The notes below the pieces were generated by a model that ran no database searches, was not told where the DNA came from, and saw only the letters and a list, made by a program, of their open reading frames with translations. Positions 37,678 through 45,764 of a stretch of 64,000 bases of DNA are shown here, one piece after another. Every line of letters begins with the position of its first letter. The stretch's first letter is position 1. Source of the DNA: Caulobacter sp. RHG1 (GTDB lineage Bacteria > Pseudomonadota > Alphaproteobacteria > Caulobacterales > Caulobacteraceae). The stretch is from positions 62,001 through 126,000 of the forward strand of contig NZ_SMZP01000005.1 of the NCBI RefSeq assembly GCF_013181195.1, read 5' to 3'. The position numbers were made by a program, and so were the translations under genes.

Positions 37678-38811
37678 ATGCCGCCCGCCGACGACGCCGC
37701 CGCGCTGATCAAACCTCGCCCGGCCCAAATCCGCTCAGGCAAGGCCCTGCCCGACAAGTTCGGCGAGGGTTTCTGCTGGGACGCCTGGTACGTGGCCTGC
37801 CTGTCGCCCGACCTGAAACCCGGCAAGGCCGAGAAACGCGAATATCTGGGCGAGCCCGTGCTGCTGGGCCGCACGCGGACCGGCCAGGTCTATGCGCTGC
37901 GCGACATCTGCCCCCACCGCGCCGCAGCCCTTTCGGCCGGCAAGGTCCACCGCGAGGCCGACGGGACCGACAGCGTCGAGTGCCCCTATCACGGCTGGCG
38001 TTTCGGGCCGGACGGGGCGTGCAAGTCGATCCCGTCCCTGACCGCCGACAGCGACTTCGACATCTCCAAGGTGCGGGTGCGCCGCTATCCGACGATCGAG
38101 AGCCAGGGCCTGGTGTGGATCTGGATGGCGTCCGATCCGCGCTTCGACGGCCAGCCGCCCGAGCCGCCGCCGACCATTCCCGGCGTGACCGGAACGCCCA
38201 AGCTGGTCGACCACCTGGACTACGACATCCATATCGACCACGCGGTGCTGGGCCTTATCGACCCCGCCCACGGCCCGTTCGTGCATCAGCAGTGGTGGTG
38301 GCGCACCAAGACCAGCCAGCACGAGAAGAAGAAGAGCTTCTGTCCGTCCGAAGCCGGCTTCACCATGGTGCGGCACGAGCCGTCCAAGAACTCCAAGGCC
38401 TACGCCATCCTCGGCGGCGAGCCGCTGACCGAGATCACCTTCCGCCTGCCGGGCCTGCGCTGGGAGCACGTCGTCGTCGGCGACAGGCAGGTGCTGGCCC
38501 TGTCGGCGATGACGCCGATCAACGCGGGCAAGACCCGCATGAACCAGATCATGTGGTCCGACCACTGGGCCTTCACCGCGTTCCACCCGGTGATCCGCGT
38601 GGCGGCGCGGGCGTTCCTGCGCCAGGACGGCAAGATCGTGCAGGCCCAGACCCCAGGGCTGCAGTGCAATCCCCCGCTGATGTGGGTGGGCGACGCCGAC
38701 CAGCAGGCCCGCTGGTACCACCAGTGCAAGCGCGAATGGAACGCCAGCCGGCGCGAGGGCCGCGCGTTCGTCAATCCGGTGCGGGACCAGACCCTGCGGT
38801 GGCGGACTTAA
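37678..38811 (+). CDS. Rieske [2Fe-2S] aromatic-ring-hydroxylating oxygenase-type protein
   Basis: This 377-residue protein has an N-terminal Rieske domain with the cluster motifs DICPHRAAAL and ECPYHGWRF. A C-terminal catalytic domain follows with candidate mononuclear-iron ligands in YDIHIDHAVLGLIDPAHGPF (His/His) and an Asp farther on. It should be the terminal oxygenase component of a monooxygenase or dioxygenase. No ferredoxin or reductase gene is adjacent, so electrons must come from elsewhere. I chose the ATG at 37678. An earlier in-frame ATG at 37582 would place the inverted repeat in coding sequence. The substrate is unknown. Confidence 0.87.
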   Translation: MPPADDAAALIKPRPAQIRSGKALPDKFGEGFCWDAWYVACLSPDLKPGKAEKREYLGEPVLLGRTRTGQVYALRDICPHRAAALSAGKVHREADGTDSVECPYHGWRFGPDGACKSIPSLTADSDFDISKVRVRRYPTIESQGLVWIWMASDPRFDGQPPEPPPTIPGVTGTPKLVDHLDYDIHIDHAVLGLIDPAHGPFVHQQWWWRTKTSQHEKKKSFCPSEAGFTMVRHEPSKNSKAYAILGGEPLTEITFRLPGLRWEHVVVGDRQVLALSAMTPINAGKTRMNQIMWSDHWAFTAFHPVIRVAARAFLRQDGKIVQAQTPGLQCNPPLMWVGDADQQARWYHQCKREWNASRREGRAFVNPVRDQTLRWRT

Positions 38812-38816
38812 ACCAC

Positions 38817-38930
38817 CGTCATCCCGCGCTTTATGCGCGGGACCCATTTGTCCGCCGCAGGTGCGGAGCCGAATGGCTCGCTCCCGTGTAAACTGACCCA
38901 TGGGTCCCGCGCATAAAGCGCGGGATGACG
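38817..38930. repeat. Palindromic element with perfect 31-bp inverted repeats
   Basis: The left arm (38817-38847) and right arm (38900-38930) are exact reverse complements over 31 bp, separated by 52 bp. Each arm is itself a hairpin (TCCCGCGC-TTTAT-GCGCGGGA). The size and structure are those of a REP/BIME-type or MITE-like non-coding element. No transposase or RAYT gene is in the window. The right arm contains the ATG at 38925 that could start the following CPBP gene. Confidence 0.85.
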
Positions 38931-39458
38931 ATTGGGGGTAAGGCGCTGAGCTTGAAGATCTACGGCGAACGCCTCCTCACCAGCCTCACCACCCTGCCCA
39001 CCCCGCGCGGCTGGGCGCTCTGCCTCGCCGTCTCGGCCGTCACCCTCGCGACCATGGCTGCCATCGGTTTCGGCACGGGCCTGTATCATCTGACGCCGAC
39101 CCAGCCCGGCCTCCCCCTGCGGCTGCTGACCGTCATCCTCATCCCCGCCCTCGGCGAGGAGATCCCCTTTCGCGGCCTGCTGGTCCCCGGACCCGGCGAG
39201 AGCCGACGGCCCTGGCTGGCGATCGCCGCCTCCACGACGCTCTACACCCTGTGGCACGTGGTCGAGGCCCTGACCTTCCTGCCCGCCGCTGCGGCCACCT
39301 TCCTGCGCCTCGACTTCCTGACCTGCTGCGCGGTGCTGGGCCTGGGCTGCGCGGTCATGCGGCTGAAGACCGGCTCGCTGTGGCCGGCCGTCGGCCTGCA
39401 CTGGCTGCTGGTCGTGGTCTGGCAGACCTGGCTGGGCGGCGTGAGCGCGCTGACCTGA
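38925..39458 (+). CDS. CPBP-family intramembrane glutamic protease
   Basis: This 177-residue membrane protein has about four to five helices. It carries the family motif GEEIPFRG (two Glu and Arg) and the second motif TTLYTLWHVVEALTF with the conserved His, then the third region AVGLHWLLVVVW. CPBP proteases cut peptides or act on prenylated or bacteriocin-like substrates in the membrane. The substrate is unknown here. The ATG at 38925 lies inside the right arm of the 31-bp inverted repeat. A TTG at 38952, nine codons later and about 8 nt after AAGG, is an equally good or better start. Confidence 0.85.
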   Translation: MTIGGKALSLKIYGERLLTSLTTLPTPRGWALCLAVSAVTLATMAAIGFGTGLYHLTPTQPGLPLRLLTVILIPALGEEIPFRGLLVPGPGESRRPWLAIAASTTLYTLWHVVEALTFLPAAAATFLRLDFLTCCAVLGLGCAVMRLKTGSLWPAVGLHWLLVVVWQTWLGGVSALT

Positions 39459-39466
39459 GGCGCATG

Positions 39467-39498
39467 AAAAAGCCCGCCCGGTGGGGACCGGACGGGCT
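39467..39498 (-). terminator. Terminator of the SH3/glycine-zipper gene
   Basis: Read on the minus strand, a stem of 11 pairs with one mismatch (39471-39482 with 39487-39498, CCCC loop) is followed by TTTTTC. It serves the minus-strand gene ending at 39553. On the plus strand it lies just after the CPBP stop and may act there too, but without a good T-run. Confidence 0.8.
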
Positions 39499-39552
39499 CT
39501 CTTCGAGGACACGGCCTGAGGGACGGATCGGCCGCGTCCCAAAGGTCAGGGC

Positions 39553-40110
39553 TTAGGCCCGGTAGACGTAGGCGCTCGAGACGTAACCGACGCCGACGCC
39601 GTCCTGGCCGACCAGGATCCACTTGCCGTCACCGGTGCGGCCCAGGGCCTGGAAGGTCGTGCCCGACTGCACCGAACCCAGGCGTTGGCCATAGGTCGAG
39701 GCGTCAGCCCGCAGGTTGACGGTCGAGCGGGTCACGTACTTGCCCTTGGTCTCGACCAGCGGCGCAGCGCGGACCGTCTGGGCGTAGCGGTAGCCGCCCG
39801 ACTTGTAGATGCCGCCGACCTCCTTGGCCGCCTCGGTCTTCTGCATGCCGCAGCCGACCGCCGAACCGGCGCCGGCGCCGATCACCGCGCCAATGGCCGT
39901 GCCCGTACCGCGATCGCCCTTGCCGGCGATCTTGTTGCCGGCCAGGCCGCCCAGCAGGCCGCCCAGGACCGCGCCGACTTCCTGCTTGGAGCCCGAGGCC
40001 TTGCAGCCGACGACGCCGGCGTTGGCTTGGGGCGCAGCGGCCATGCTCAGAGCCGCAGCAGCAGCGCCGATGGTCAGGGTGATGGTCTTGATCTTCGTGG
40101 TGATGGTCAT
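39553..40110 (-). CDS. Secreted glycine-zipper and SH3-domain protein
   Basis: This 185-residue protein starts at the ATG at 40110 (MTITTKIKTITLTIGAAAAA) with a Sec signal peptide ending near ANA. A glycine-zipper segment follows (GAVLGGLLGGLAGNKIAGKG and TAIGAVIGAGAGSAVG), typical of outer-membrane-associated proteins. The C-terminus is a bacterial SH3 domain (VNLRADASTYGQRLGSVQSG to VGYVSSAYVYRA) that may bind peptidoglycan. It is an envelope protein, possibly structural. A hairpin lies in the region just upstream (40136-40163). Confidence 0.85.
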   Translation of the reverse strand: MTITTKIKTITLTIGAAAAALSMAAAPQANAGVVGCKASGSKQEVGAVLGGLLGGLAGNKIAGKGDRGTGTAIGAVIGAGAGSAVGCGMQKTEAAKEVGGIYKSGGYRYAQTVRAAPLVETKGKYVTRSTVNLRADASTYGQRLGSVQSGTTFQALGRTGDGKWILVGQDGVGVGYVSSAYVYRA

Positions 40111-40135
40111 GGTCTTGTTCCTTCGTCCCTTGAAT

Positions 40136-40163
40136 GTCTCCGGGGTCAGCAACCCCGTGAGAC
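40136..40163 (-). promoter_or_regulatory. Hairpin upstream of the SH3/glycine-zipper gene
   Basis: GTCTC/GAGAC and GGGGT/ACCCC form an interrupted stem with a 5-nt loop, 26-53 nt upstream of the start codon on the minus strand. It may be a leader structure. There is no direct evidence of function. Confidence 0.35.
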
Positions 40164-40240
40164 AGACCATGACAGGGCCAAGCTGAACGGCTGCGCGAAC
40201 CGCTTCAGCAGGTTTCGTTCATGTCGAAAAAAGTTTGGCG

Positions 40241-40867
40241 CTAGGCCCCGAGCGCATACGGCCCGCTCTTGTCCAGCGCCGTCTTCCAGGCCGGACGGGC
40301 GTGCATGCGTTCGATCCAGGCGGCCATGTGCGGGTAGTCGGGCAGCTTGCCCATCGCCTTGGCGACCTCGGGCACGAAGCTCATCTGGATGTCGGCGCCG
40401 GTCAGCGCTTCGCCGACAAAGAAGTCGCGCCCAGCCAGGTGAGCGTCGACGAACGACAGGTGGTTGGCGATCTCGCCCTGGATGCGCGGGTGCAGCGGCG
40501 CACCGGCCTCGCCCAGGCGGCCGACATACATGTTGAGCATCAGCGGCAGCATGGCCGAGCCCTCGGCATAGTGCAGCCACTGCTGGTAGCGGTCGTAGTC
40601 GGCGTTGGCCGCCTCAGGGGCCAAACGACCCTCGCCGTGGCGGCGAATGACGTAGTCGATGATCGCGCCGGACTCGATGACGGTGAGGTCGCCATCAACA
40701 ATCACCGGCGACTTGCCCAGCGGGTGGATCGCCAGCAGCGACGGCGGGGCCAGGCGGGTCTTGGGATCGCGGGTGTGCTGGACGATCTCGTAGGGAACGC
40801 CCAACTCCTCCAGCAGCCACAGGATCCGCTGCGAACGCGACTCGTTCAGGTGATGGACGGTTAGCAT
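40241..40867 (-). CDS. Glutathione S-transferase family protein
   Basis: This 208-residue protein starts MLTVHHLNESRSQRILWLLE at 40867 after AGGGGAAGAG. The N-terminal thioredoxin-like domain has the catalytic Ser/Arg-type region NESRSQR, the cis-Pro segment GKSPVI and the glutathione-binding VIESGAIIDYV. A helical C-terminal domain follows (about 85-208). It conjugates glutathione to electrophiles or acts as a peroxidase in the cytoplasm. It is divergent from the acyl-CoA dehydrogenase gene, 103 nt away. Confidence 0.92.
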   Translation of the reverse strand: MLTVHHLNESRSQRILWLLEELGVPYEIVQHTRDPKTRLAPPSLLAIHPLGKSPVIVDGDLTVIESGAIIDYVIRRHGEGRLAPEAANADYDRYQQWLHYAEGSAMLPLMLNMYVGRLGEAGAPLHPRIQGEIANHLSFVDAHLAGRDFFVGEALTGADIQMSFVPEVAKAMGKLPDYPHMAAWIERMHARPAWKTALDKSGPYALGA

Positions 40868-40970
40868 GTCTCTTCCCCTTTTGTGATTTTGCGCTGCACT
40901 GCGGCATTGCTCGCAGATGCGGAAAGCGCCAGGGTGAAAGAAAACAACCGTTCGGCTTAGGGGAGCAAGC

Positions 40971-42659
40971 ATGACGCATACGGCAAGCCCGTCCGAGACC
41001 TTGATCCTGCCCGGTCTGATCGGCCTGCTGCGGGAAGCCGCCGACTCCGCCAGCCTGTTCGTCGCCGAGGCCAAGCCGCAGGTGCTGGCCCACATCTCCG
41101 GTGAGAATGGCAAGATCGACCGCAAGCTGGCCGACGCCCACCAGATGCGCGTCCACGGCTATGGCTGGTACGCAGCCTATGCCGAGCTGATGAACCAGGT
41201 CGCCGGCTGGGCCGAGCGGCTGCAGGGCGAGGGCCAGTTCGGCGAGATCGAGGCCCTGCTGGCCCAGCTGCTGTTTGCCGAATACGCCGCCCAGCTGATC
41301 GGCGGCGTGCCGATGAACCAGGGCGAGATCGTCCGCCCCGCACACCTCGTCGAGGACCGCGCGGTGATGAATCGCCTGTTCTCCAACGGCATCATGAAGC
41401 TGATGGTCGAGGGCGGCACGCAAGCGGTGAAAACCCGCATCGCTCAGCACCTGGCCGACGCGCGAGGCCGGCCGACGCTGGAACGGACGGGTCTGGACGA
41501 GACCTTCGAGATGATCCGCGACCAGTTCCACGCCTTCGCCGAGGAAAAGGTCACGCCCTTCGCCCACGACTGGCACCTGAAGGACCAGCTGATCCCGATC
41601 GAACTGGTCGAGGAACTGGGCGCCTTGGGCGTGTTCGGCCTGACCATCCCCGAGGAGTATGGCGGCAGCGGCATGGGCAAGACCGCCATGTGCGTGGTGT
41701 CGGAAGAGCTGTCGCGGGCCTGGATCGGCGTCGGCTCGCTGGCCACGCGCTCGGAGATCGCCGGCGAGTTGATCCTGACTGGCGGCACCGACGCCCAGAA
41801 GCAATACTGGCTGCCCAAGATCGCCAGCGCCGAGATCCTGCCGACCGCCGTCTTCACCGAGCCCAACACCGGCAGCGACCTGGGCGCGCTTCGCACCCGC
41901 GCCGCGCTGGAGGGCGACCACTACGTGGTGACCGGGAACAAGACCTGGATCACCCACGCCGCCCGCGCCGACGTGATGACCCTGCTGGTCCGCACCGACC
42001 CGGCCACCACCGACTATCGCGGCCTGTCCATGCTGCTGGCCCCCAAGCCGCGCGGCGTCGAGGGCGACGACTTCCCCGCCGACGGCATGAGCGGCGGCGA
42101 GATCGGGGTGATCGGCTATCGCGGCATGAAGGAGTACGAGCTCGCCTTCGACGGCTTTGCCGTGCCGGCCGAGAACCTGCTGGGCGGCGTGCCCGGCCAG
42201 GGCTTCAAGCAGCTGATGGCCACCTTCGAGAGCGCCCGCATCCAGACCGCCGCCCGCGCGGTCGGCGTGGCCCAGGCGGCGCTGGAGACCGGCCTGGCCT
42301 ACGCCCTGGACCGCCAGCAATTCGGCCAGGCGATCTTCCACTTCCCGCGCGTGGCCAACAAGCTGGCCATGATGGCCGCCGAGATCATGGGCGTGCGCCA
42401 GCTGACCTATTACGCGGCCCGCCAGAAGGACGAGGGCAAGCGCTGCGACCTCGAGGCCGGCATGGCCAAGCTGATCGCCGCCCGCGTCGCTTGGGCCGCC
42501 GCCGACAACGCGCTGCAGATCCACGGCGGCAACGGCTTTGCGATGGAATACGCCGCCAGCCGCCTGCTGGCCGATGCGCGAATCCTCAACATCTTCGAGG
42601 GCGCCGGCGAGATCCAGGCGCAGGTCATCGCGCGGAGGCTGTTGGACGAAGGCAACTAG
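40971..42659 (+). CDS. Acyl-CoA dehydrogenase with long N-terminal extension (possibly methylsuccinyl-CoA dehydrogenase)
   Basis: This 562-residue flavoprotein carries an extra helical N-terminal region of about 175 residues before a normal acyl-CoA dehydrogenase core. The core has LTIPEEYGGSGMG, FTEPNTGSDLGALRT, KTWITHAARADV and the C-terminal FAD/catalytic region QIHGGNGFAME with IFEGAGEIQAQ. (2S)-methylsuccinyl-CoA dehydrogenase of the ethylmalonyl-CoA pathway is known to have such an extension, so that is my best guess; a generic acyl-CoA dehydrogenase is the fallback. Electrons would go to the ETF encoded at 48.9-50.6 kb. A degenerate copy of the shared GTT motif lies at 40943-40954. Confidence 0.85.
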   Translation: MTHTASPSETLILPGLIGLLREAADSASLFVAEAKPQVLAHISGENGKIDRKLADAHQMRVHGYGWYAAYAELMNQVAGWAERLQGEGQFGEIEALLAQLLFAEYAAQLIGGVPMNQGEIVRPAHLVEDRAVMNRLFSNGIMKLMVEGGTQAVKTRIAQHLADARGRPTLERTGLDETFEMIRDQFHAFAEEKVTPFAHDWHLKDQLIPIELVEELGALGVFGLTIPEEYGGSGMGKTAMCVVSEELSRAWIGVGSLATRSEIAGELILTGGTDAQKQYWLPKIASAEILPTAVFTEPNTGSDLGALRTRAALEGDHYVVTGNKTWITHAARADVMTLLVRTDPATTDYRGLSMLLAPKPRGVEGDDFPADGMSGGEIGVIGYRGMKEYELAFDGFAVPAENLLGGVPGQGFKQLMATFESARIQTAARAVGVAQAALETGLAYALDRQQFGQAIFHFPRVANKLAMMAAEIMGVRQLTYYAARQKDEGKRCDLEAGMAKLIAARVAWAAADNALQIHGGNGFAMEYAASRLLADARILNIFEGAGEIQAQVIARRLLDEGN

Positions 42660-42726
42660 GCGACTCCGCCCTTGTCCGGCCACGGACGCTCGGCATAGCG
42701 TGCGACCTTAACTGTAAGGATCGCCC

Positions 42727-44334
42727 ATGCTCGCCACCACTCGCCGCACCGCCCTTGTCTCGGCTCTCGCGACCACGGGTCTGGCGGCGTTCGGCGACCG
42801 GGCTTTCGCGCAAGACACCGGCTCGGTCGCCGGCGCGATCGACCAGTTCGCCCAGGAGGTCATGGCCGCCTTCCCCGGCCAGCCCGGCCTGGGGATCACC
42901 GTGGTCGAGCGCGGCAAGGTCACGCTGGCCAAGGGTTATGGCGTCAAGCGACTGGGGGGCCAGGAGCGCTGCGACGAGAACACCGTCTTCGGCATCGCCT
43001 CCAACACCAAGGCCATGACCGCCGCGTTGCTGGCCATGCTGGTCGAGGAGGGCAAGGTCGAGTGGGACGCGCCGGTCACCCGCTACCTGCCCGCCTTCCA
43101 GATGAGCGATCCGGTGATCACCAGGCTGATGACCGTGCGCGATCTGCTGGTCCATCGCAGCGGACTGACCCTGGGCGCGGGCGACCTGATGATCTGGCCG
43201 GCCCCGACCCACACCCGCGCCGACATCGTCGCGGGCCTGAAATACCTGCCGATCGGCGGCCAGTTCCGCGGCGGCTACGCCTATGACAACGTGCTCTATG
43301 TCGCCGCCGGGGCGGTGATCGAGGCCGTGACCGGCCAGACCTGGGAAGCGGTGATCAAGGCGCGAATCTTCGATCCGCTGGGCATGAGCAGCACCGTCTC
43401 CAGTCCGGCCCTGGTCGATCGCGCTCGCCGCGCCGAACCGCATGCGCGCCTGGGTCCGCCGATCCGCGGCATGGGTCCGCAGACCGTGCTGCCGTTCGAC
43501 GCCAGCTTCGACGCGGCGGGCCCCGCCGGCGGCGTCAATTCCACGCCCAAGGACATCGCCCAGTGGATGCTGGTGCAACTGGGCCTGGGCATGCTGCCCA
43601 ACGCCAAGCGCCTGTGGAGCGAGCCCTCCGCCCGCGAGATGTGGAAGCCGCAGACCCTCACCAGCTGGTCCGACGGCCCGACCGACGAGAACCCCGCCCG
43701 CCCGTCAATGCAGGCCTATGGCCTGGGCTGGTTCGTCCAGGACCACCGCGGCGAGCGCATGCTGTGGCACACCGGGGGCCTGGCCGGCTTCATCTCGTAC
43801 ACGGCGCTGCTGCCCGGCCGGAAATCGGGCGTGATGATCATGACCAACGCCGAAGAGACGCCCGTGCTGCGCTCGCTGCGCTACGGCGGCCCCGACCGGC
43901 TGCAGGGCCGCAACGACTTCGACTGGATCGCCTCAAGCCGTCGGGTGCAGGCCGAGAGCGAGGCCCAGGCGCTGAAGGACCATGCCGCCATGACCACGCC
44001 GACCAGCGGCGGCGCCAAGCCCAGCTTGCCGCCGGCCGCCTATGTCGGGGTCTATAGCGATCCCTGGTACGGCACGGTCACCGTCAGTCTCGACGGCCGC
44101 AAGAAGCAGGGCCTGAAGATCTCGTTCGACAAGACCCCCGCCCTGCGCGGCCGGCTGGACGCGTTCGACGGCGACACCTTCAAGACCTATTTCGACGACC
44201 GCACCCAAGAAGACGCCTTCATCACCTTCGACATCAAGGACGGCAAGGTCGTCTCGGCGGTGGCCAAGGCCGTCTCGCCGATGGCCGACTTCAGCTACGA
44301 CTATCAGGACCTGCGGCTGACGCGGCGGCCCTGA
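42727..44334 (+). CDS. Exported class C beta-lactamase-type serine hydrolase with C-terminal DUF3471-like domain
   Basis: This 535-residue protein has a signal peptide (about 1-28, ending AFA-Q). The beta-lactamase fold carries SxxK in IASNTKAMTAAL, the tyrosine motif as YDNVLYV, and HTGG in LWHTGGLAGF. The C-terminal about 105 residues (PPAAYVGVYSDPWYGTVTV onward) match the beta-sandwich domain often attached to such esterases. It acts in the periplasm as an esterase or D-aminopeptidase-like enzyme rather than a true lactamase, which is inferred from the domain fusion. The start follows TAAGGATCG. Confidence 0.9.
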   Translation: MLATTRRTALVSALATTGLAAFGDRAFAQDTGSVAGAIDQFAQEVMAAFPGQPGLGITVVERGKVTLAKGYGVKRLGGQERCDENTVFGIASNTKAMTAALLAMLVEEGKVEWDAPVTRYLPAFQMSDPVITRLMTVRDLLVHRSGLTLGAGDLMIWPAPTHTRADIVAGLKYLPIGGQFRGGYAYDNVLYVAAGAVIEAVTGQTWEAVIKARIFDPLGMSSTVSSPALVDRARRAEPHARLGPPIRGMGPQTVLPFDASFDAAGPAGGVNSTPKDIAQWMLVQLGLGMLPNAKRLWSEPSAREMWKPQTLTSWSDGPTDENPARPSMQAYGLGWFVQDHRGERMLWHTGGLAGFISYTALLPGRKSGVMIMTNAEETPVLRSLRYGGPDRLQGRNDFDWIASSRRVQAESEAQALKDHAAMTTPTSGGAKPSLPPAAYVGVYSDPWYGTVTVSLDGRKKQGLKISFDKTPALRGRLDAFDGDTFKTYFDDRTQEDAFITFDIKDGKVVSAVAKAVSPMADFSYDYQDLRLTRRP

Positions 44335-44353
44335 CGGCCCCCTCCTCTCTGGA

Positions 44354-45253
44354 TCAGGCCTCCTGGATCAGGGCGCGGTGGGCGGCGACGCCCGCCATGA
44401 CCCCGTCGGCCGAGGCGAAGGTGGCGTTGTGCATGCTGCGCGTGGCGTCGCCGGCCGCGAACACCCCCGGCGCGGTCGTGGCCTTCATCTCGTCGACGCG
44501 GATGACCGGGCCCAGCATGCCCTCGTCGATCGCGCAGCCCAGCTGAGCCGCCAGCGGGCTGGCCAGGGTCGTGCGCGGCGCGACGAACAGAGCCTGCGCC
44601 ATCACGACCCGGCCGTCGGCCAGACGCACGGCGTCCATGACAGGGGCCGCGCCCAGCACCTCGACGATCGGCTGGCGTTCGACAGCCACGCCGCGCCGGG
44701 CCAGCACGGCAAGGGTCTCGGCGTCAGGCTCGAACTGGCCCTGGGTGTAGTAGGTGGTCGGCCCCCAGTCGGGCAGCATCTGCGCCTGATGCGGCGCCAT
44801 CGGATGGTTGGCCAGCACGCCCAGCGCCCGGTCGCGCACCTCGTAGCCGTGGCAATAGGGGCAGTGCAGCACGGTCGCGCCCCAGCGCTCCTTCAGCCCC
44901 GGGATCTTAGGCAGATGGTCGACGATCCCGCCGGCCAGCACCAACTTGCGCGCCCGTTCCGTCCGGCCGTCGGCCAGAGCCACGATGAAGCCGTCGCCAT
45001 CCTGGGCGGCGCTGGCCGCCTCGCCGTGGATAAACGCGACGGTGGGATAGGCCGCGACCTGGCGGGCGGCCTCGCGGAAGATCTCGGCCGGCGCCTTGCC
45101 GTCCTGGCCGAAGAAGCCGTGCGAGGCGTCGGCGAAGCGGTTGCGCGGCAGGCCAGCGTCGATGACCAGCACCCGCCGGCGGGCGCGGCCCAGTTGCATG
45201 GCGGCCGACAGACCAGCGAAACCGCCGCCCACGATGATGACGTCATGGCTCAT
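44354..45253 (-). CDS. Thioredoxin-reductase-like FAD-dependent disulfide oxidoreductase
   Basis: This 299-residue flavoprotein has an N-terminal FAD motif (VGGGFAGLSAAMQLGRA), a redox-active CPYC (Cys131-Cys134 in VLHCPYCHGYEV) and the C-terminal FAD segment GVFAAGDATRSMHNATFA. The CxxC places it with thioredoxin reductases and related thiol oxidases. The NAD(P)H-binding GxGxxA motif is not obvious (the region reads LGVLANHPMAPHQ), so it may use a different reductant or act as an oxidase. It overlaps the upstream Rrf2 regulator gene by 11 nt, so the pair is one operon. Confidence 0.88.
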   Translation of the reverse strand: MSHDVIIVGGGFAGLSAAMQLGRARRRVLVIDAGLPRNRFADASHGFFGQDGKAPAEIFREAARQVAAYPTVAFIHGEAASAAQDGDGFIVALADGRTERARKLVLAGGIVDHLPKIPGLKERWGATVLHCPYCHGYEVRDRALGVLANHPMAPHQAQMLPDWGPTTYYTQGQFEPDAETLAVLARRGVAVERQPIVEVLGAAPVMDAVRLADGRVVMAQALFVAPRTTLASPLAAQLGCAIDEGMLGPVIRVDEMKATTAPGVFAAGDATRSMHNATFASADGVMAGVAAHRALIQEA

Positions 45254-45704
45254 GAGGATGCTCTCCTTTGGCGCGCGGGTCCGCCGCCCACAGGACGGCG
45301 ACGTCCTTGGCGAGGTCGGCCAGCGACAGGCGTGACAGGCGTTCGTGCAGCAGGCGCTCGGCCTCGCGCATCGCCTCGTCCAGGGCGGCGTTGACCGCTC
45401 GCTCGACCAGACAGCCGGGGGTGTCTTCGATCAGGGCGTGGGTCAGCAGCCGCTCGTTCAGGGCCGCCTGGATGTCGCCCAGGCTGATGTCCGCGGGCGC
45501 ACGGGCCAGCCGCCAGCCGCCGCCATGGCCCTTGGTCGAGGCGACGATCCCCGCCTCGCGCAAGCCGGCGAAGGTGCGACGGATGACCACCGGATTGGTG
45601 TCGGCCCATTCGGCCAGGCGCTCGGAGACGATCGGATCGTCCGGGCGCTCGGCCATGTGCAGCAGCAGGTGCAGGGCGACGGAAAGGCGACCGCTTCTTT
45701 TCAT
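45243..45704 (-). CDS. Rrf2-family regulator with a single cysteine
   Basis: This 153-residue winged-helix regulator has the Rrf2 pattern: VSERLAEWADTNPVVIRRTF for the DNA-binding helices and STKGHGGGWRLARAPADISL for the wing. Only one Cys is present (Cys98 in EDTPGCLVERAV), so it cannot hold the three-Cys iron-sulfur cluster of IscR or NsrR. A thiol-based redox switch is more likely. It is translationally coupled to the disulfide oxidoreductase gene. A 23-bp inverted repeat covers its start codon, indicating autoregulation. Confidence 0.9.
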   Translation of the reverse strand: MKRSGRLSVALHLLLHMAERPDDPIVSERLAEWADTNPVVIRRTFAGLREAGIVASTKGHGGGWRLARAPADISLGDIQAALNERLLTHALIEDTPGCLVERAVNAALDEAMREAERLLHERLSRLSLADLAKDVAVLWAADPRAKGEHPHEP

Positions 45705-45724
45705 GTAATTCTATTTGTTACATG
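45702..45724. promoter_or_regulatory. Inverted repeat covering the Rrf2 start codon
   Basis: CATGTAA (45702-45708) and TTACATG (45718-45724) are perfect complements around 9 AT-rich bases. The start codon ATG (45704-45702 on the minus strand) lies inside the repeat. The size and AT-rich centre fit a dimeric Rrf2 operator. No Shine-Dalgarno is evident, so the mRNA may be leaderless. Confidence 0.65.
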
Positions 45725-45764
45725 ATGAGGCGCATTTCAAGGGGCCTTTCCGGCCTTTGCTCGG

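Noticed and set aside
40695..42683. 662-codon minus-strand open frame antisense to the acyl-CoA dehydrogenase
   Set aside because: Its composition is that of a shadow frame, and the plus strand has full acyl-CoA dehydrogenase motifs.
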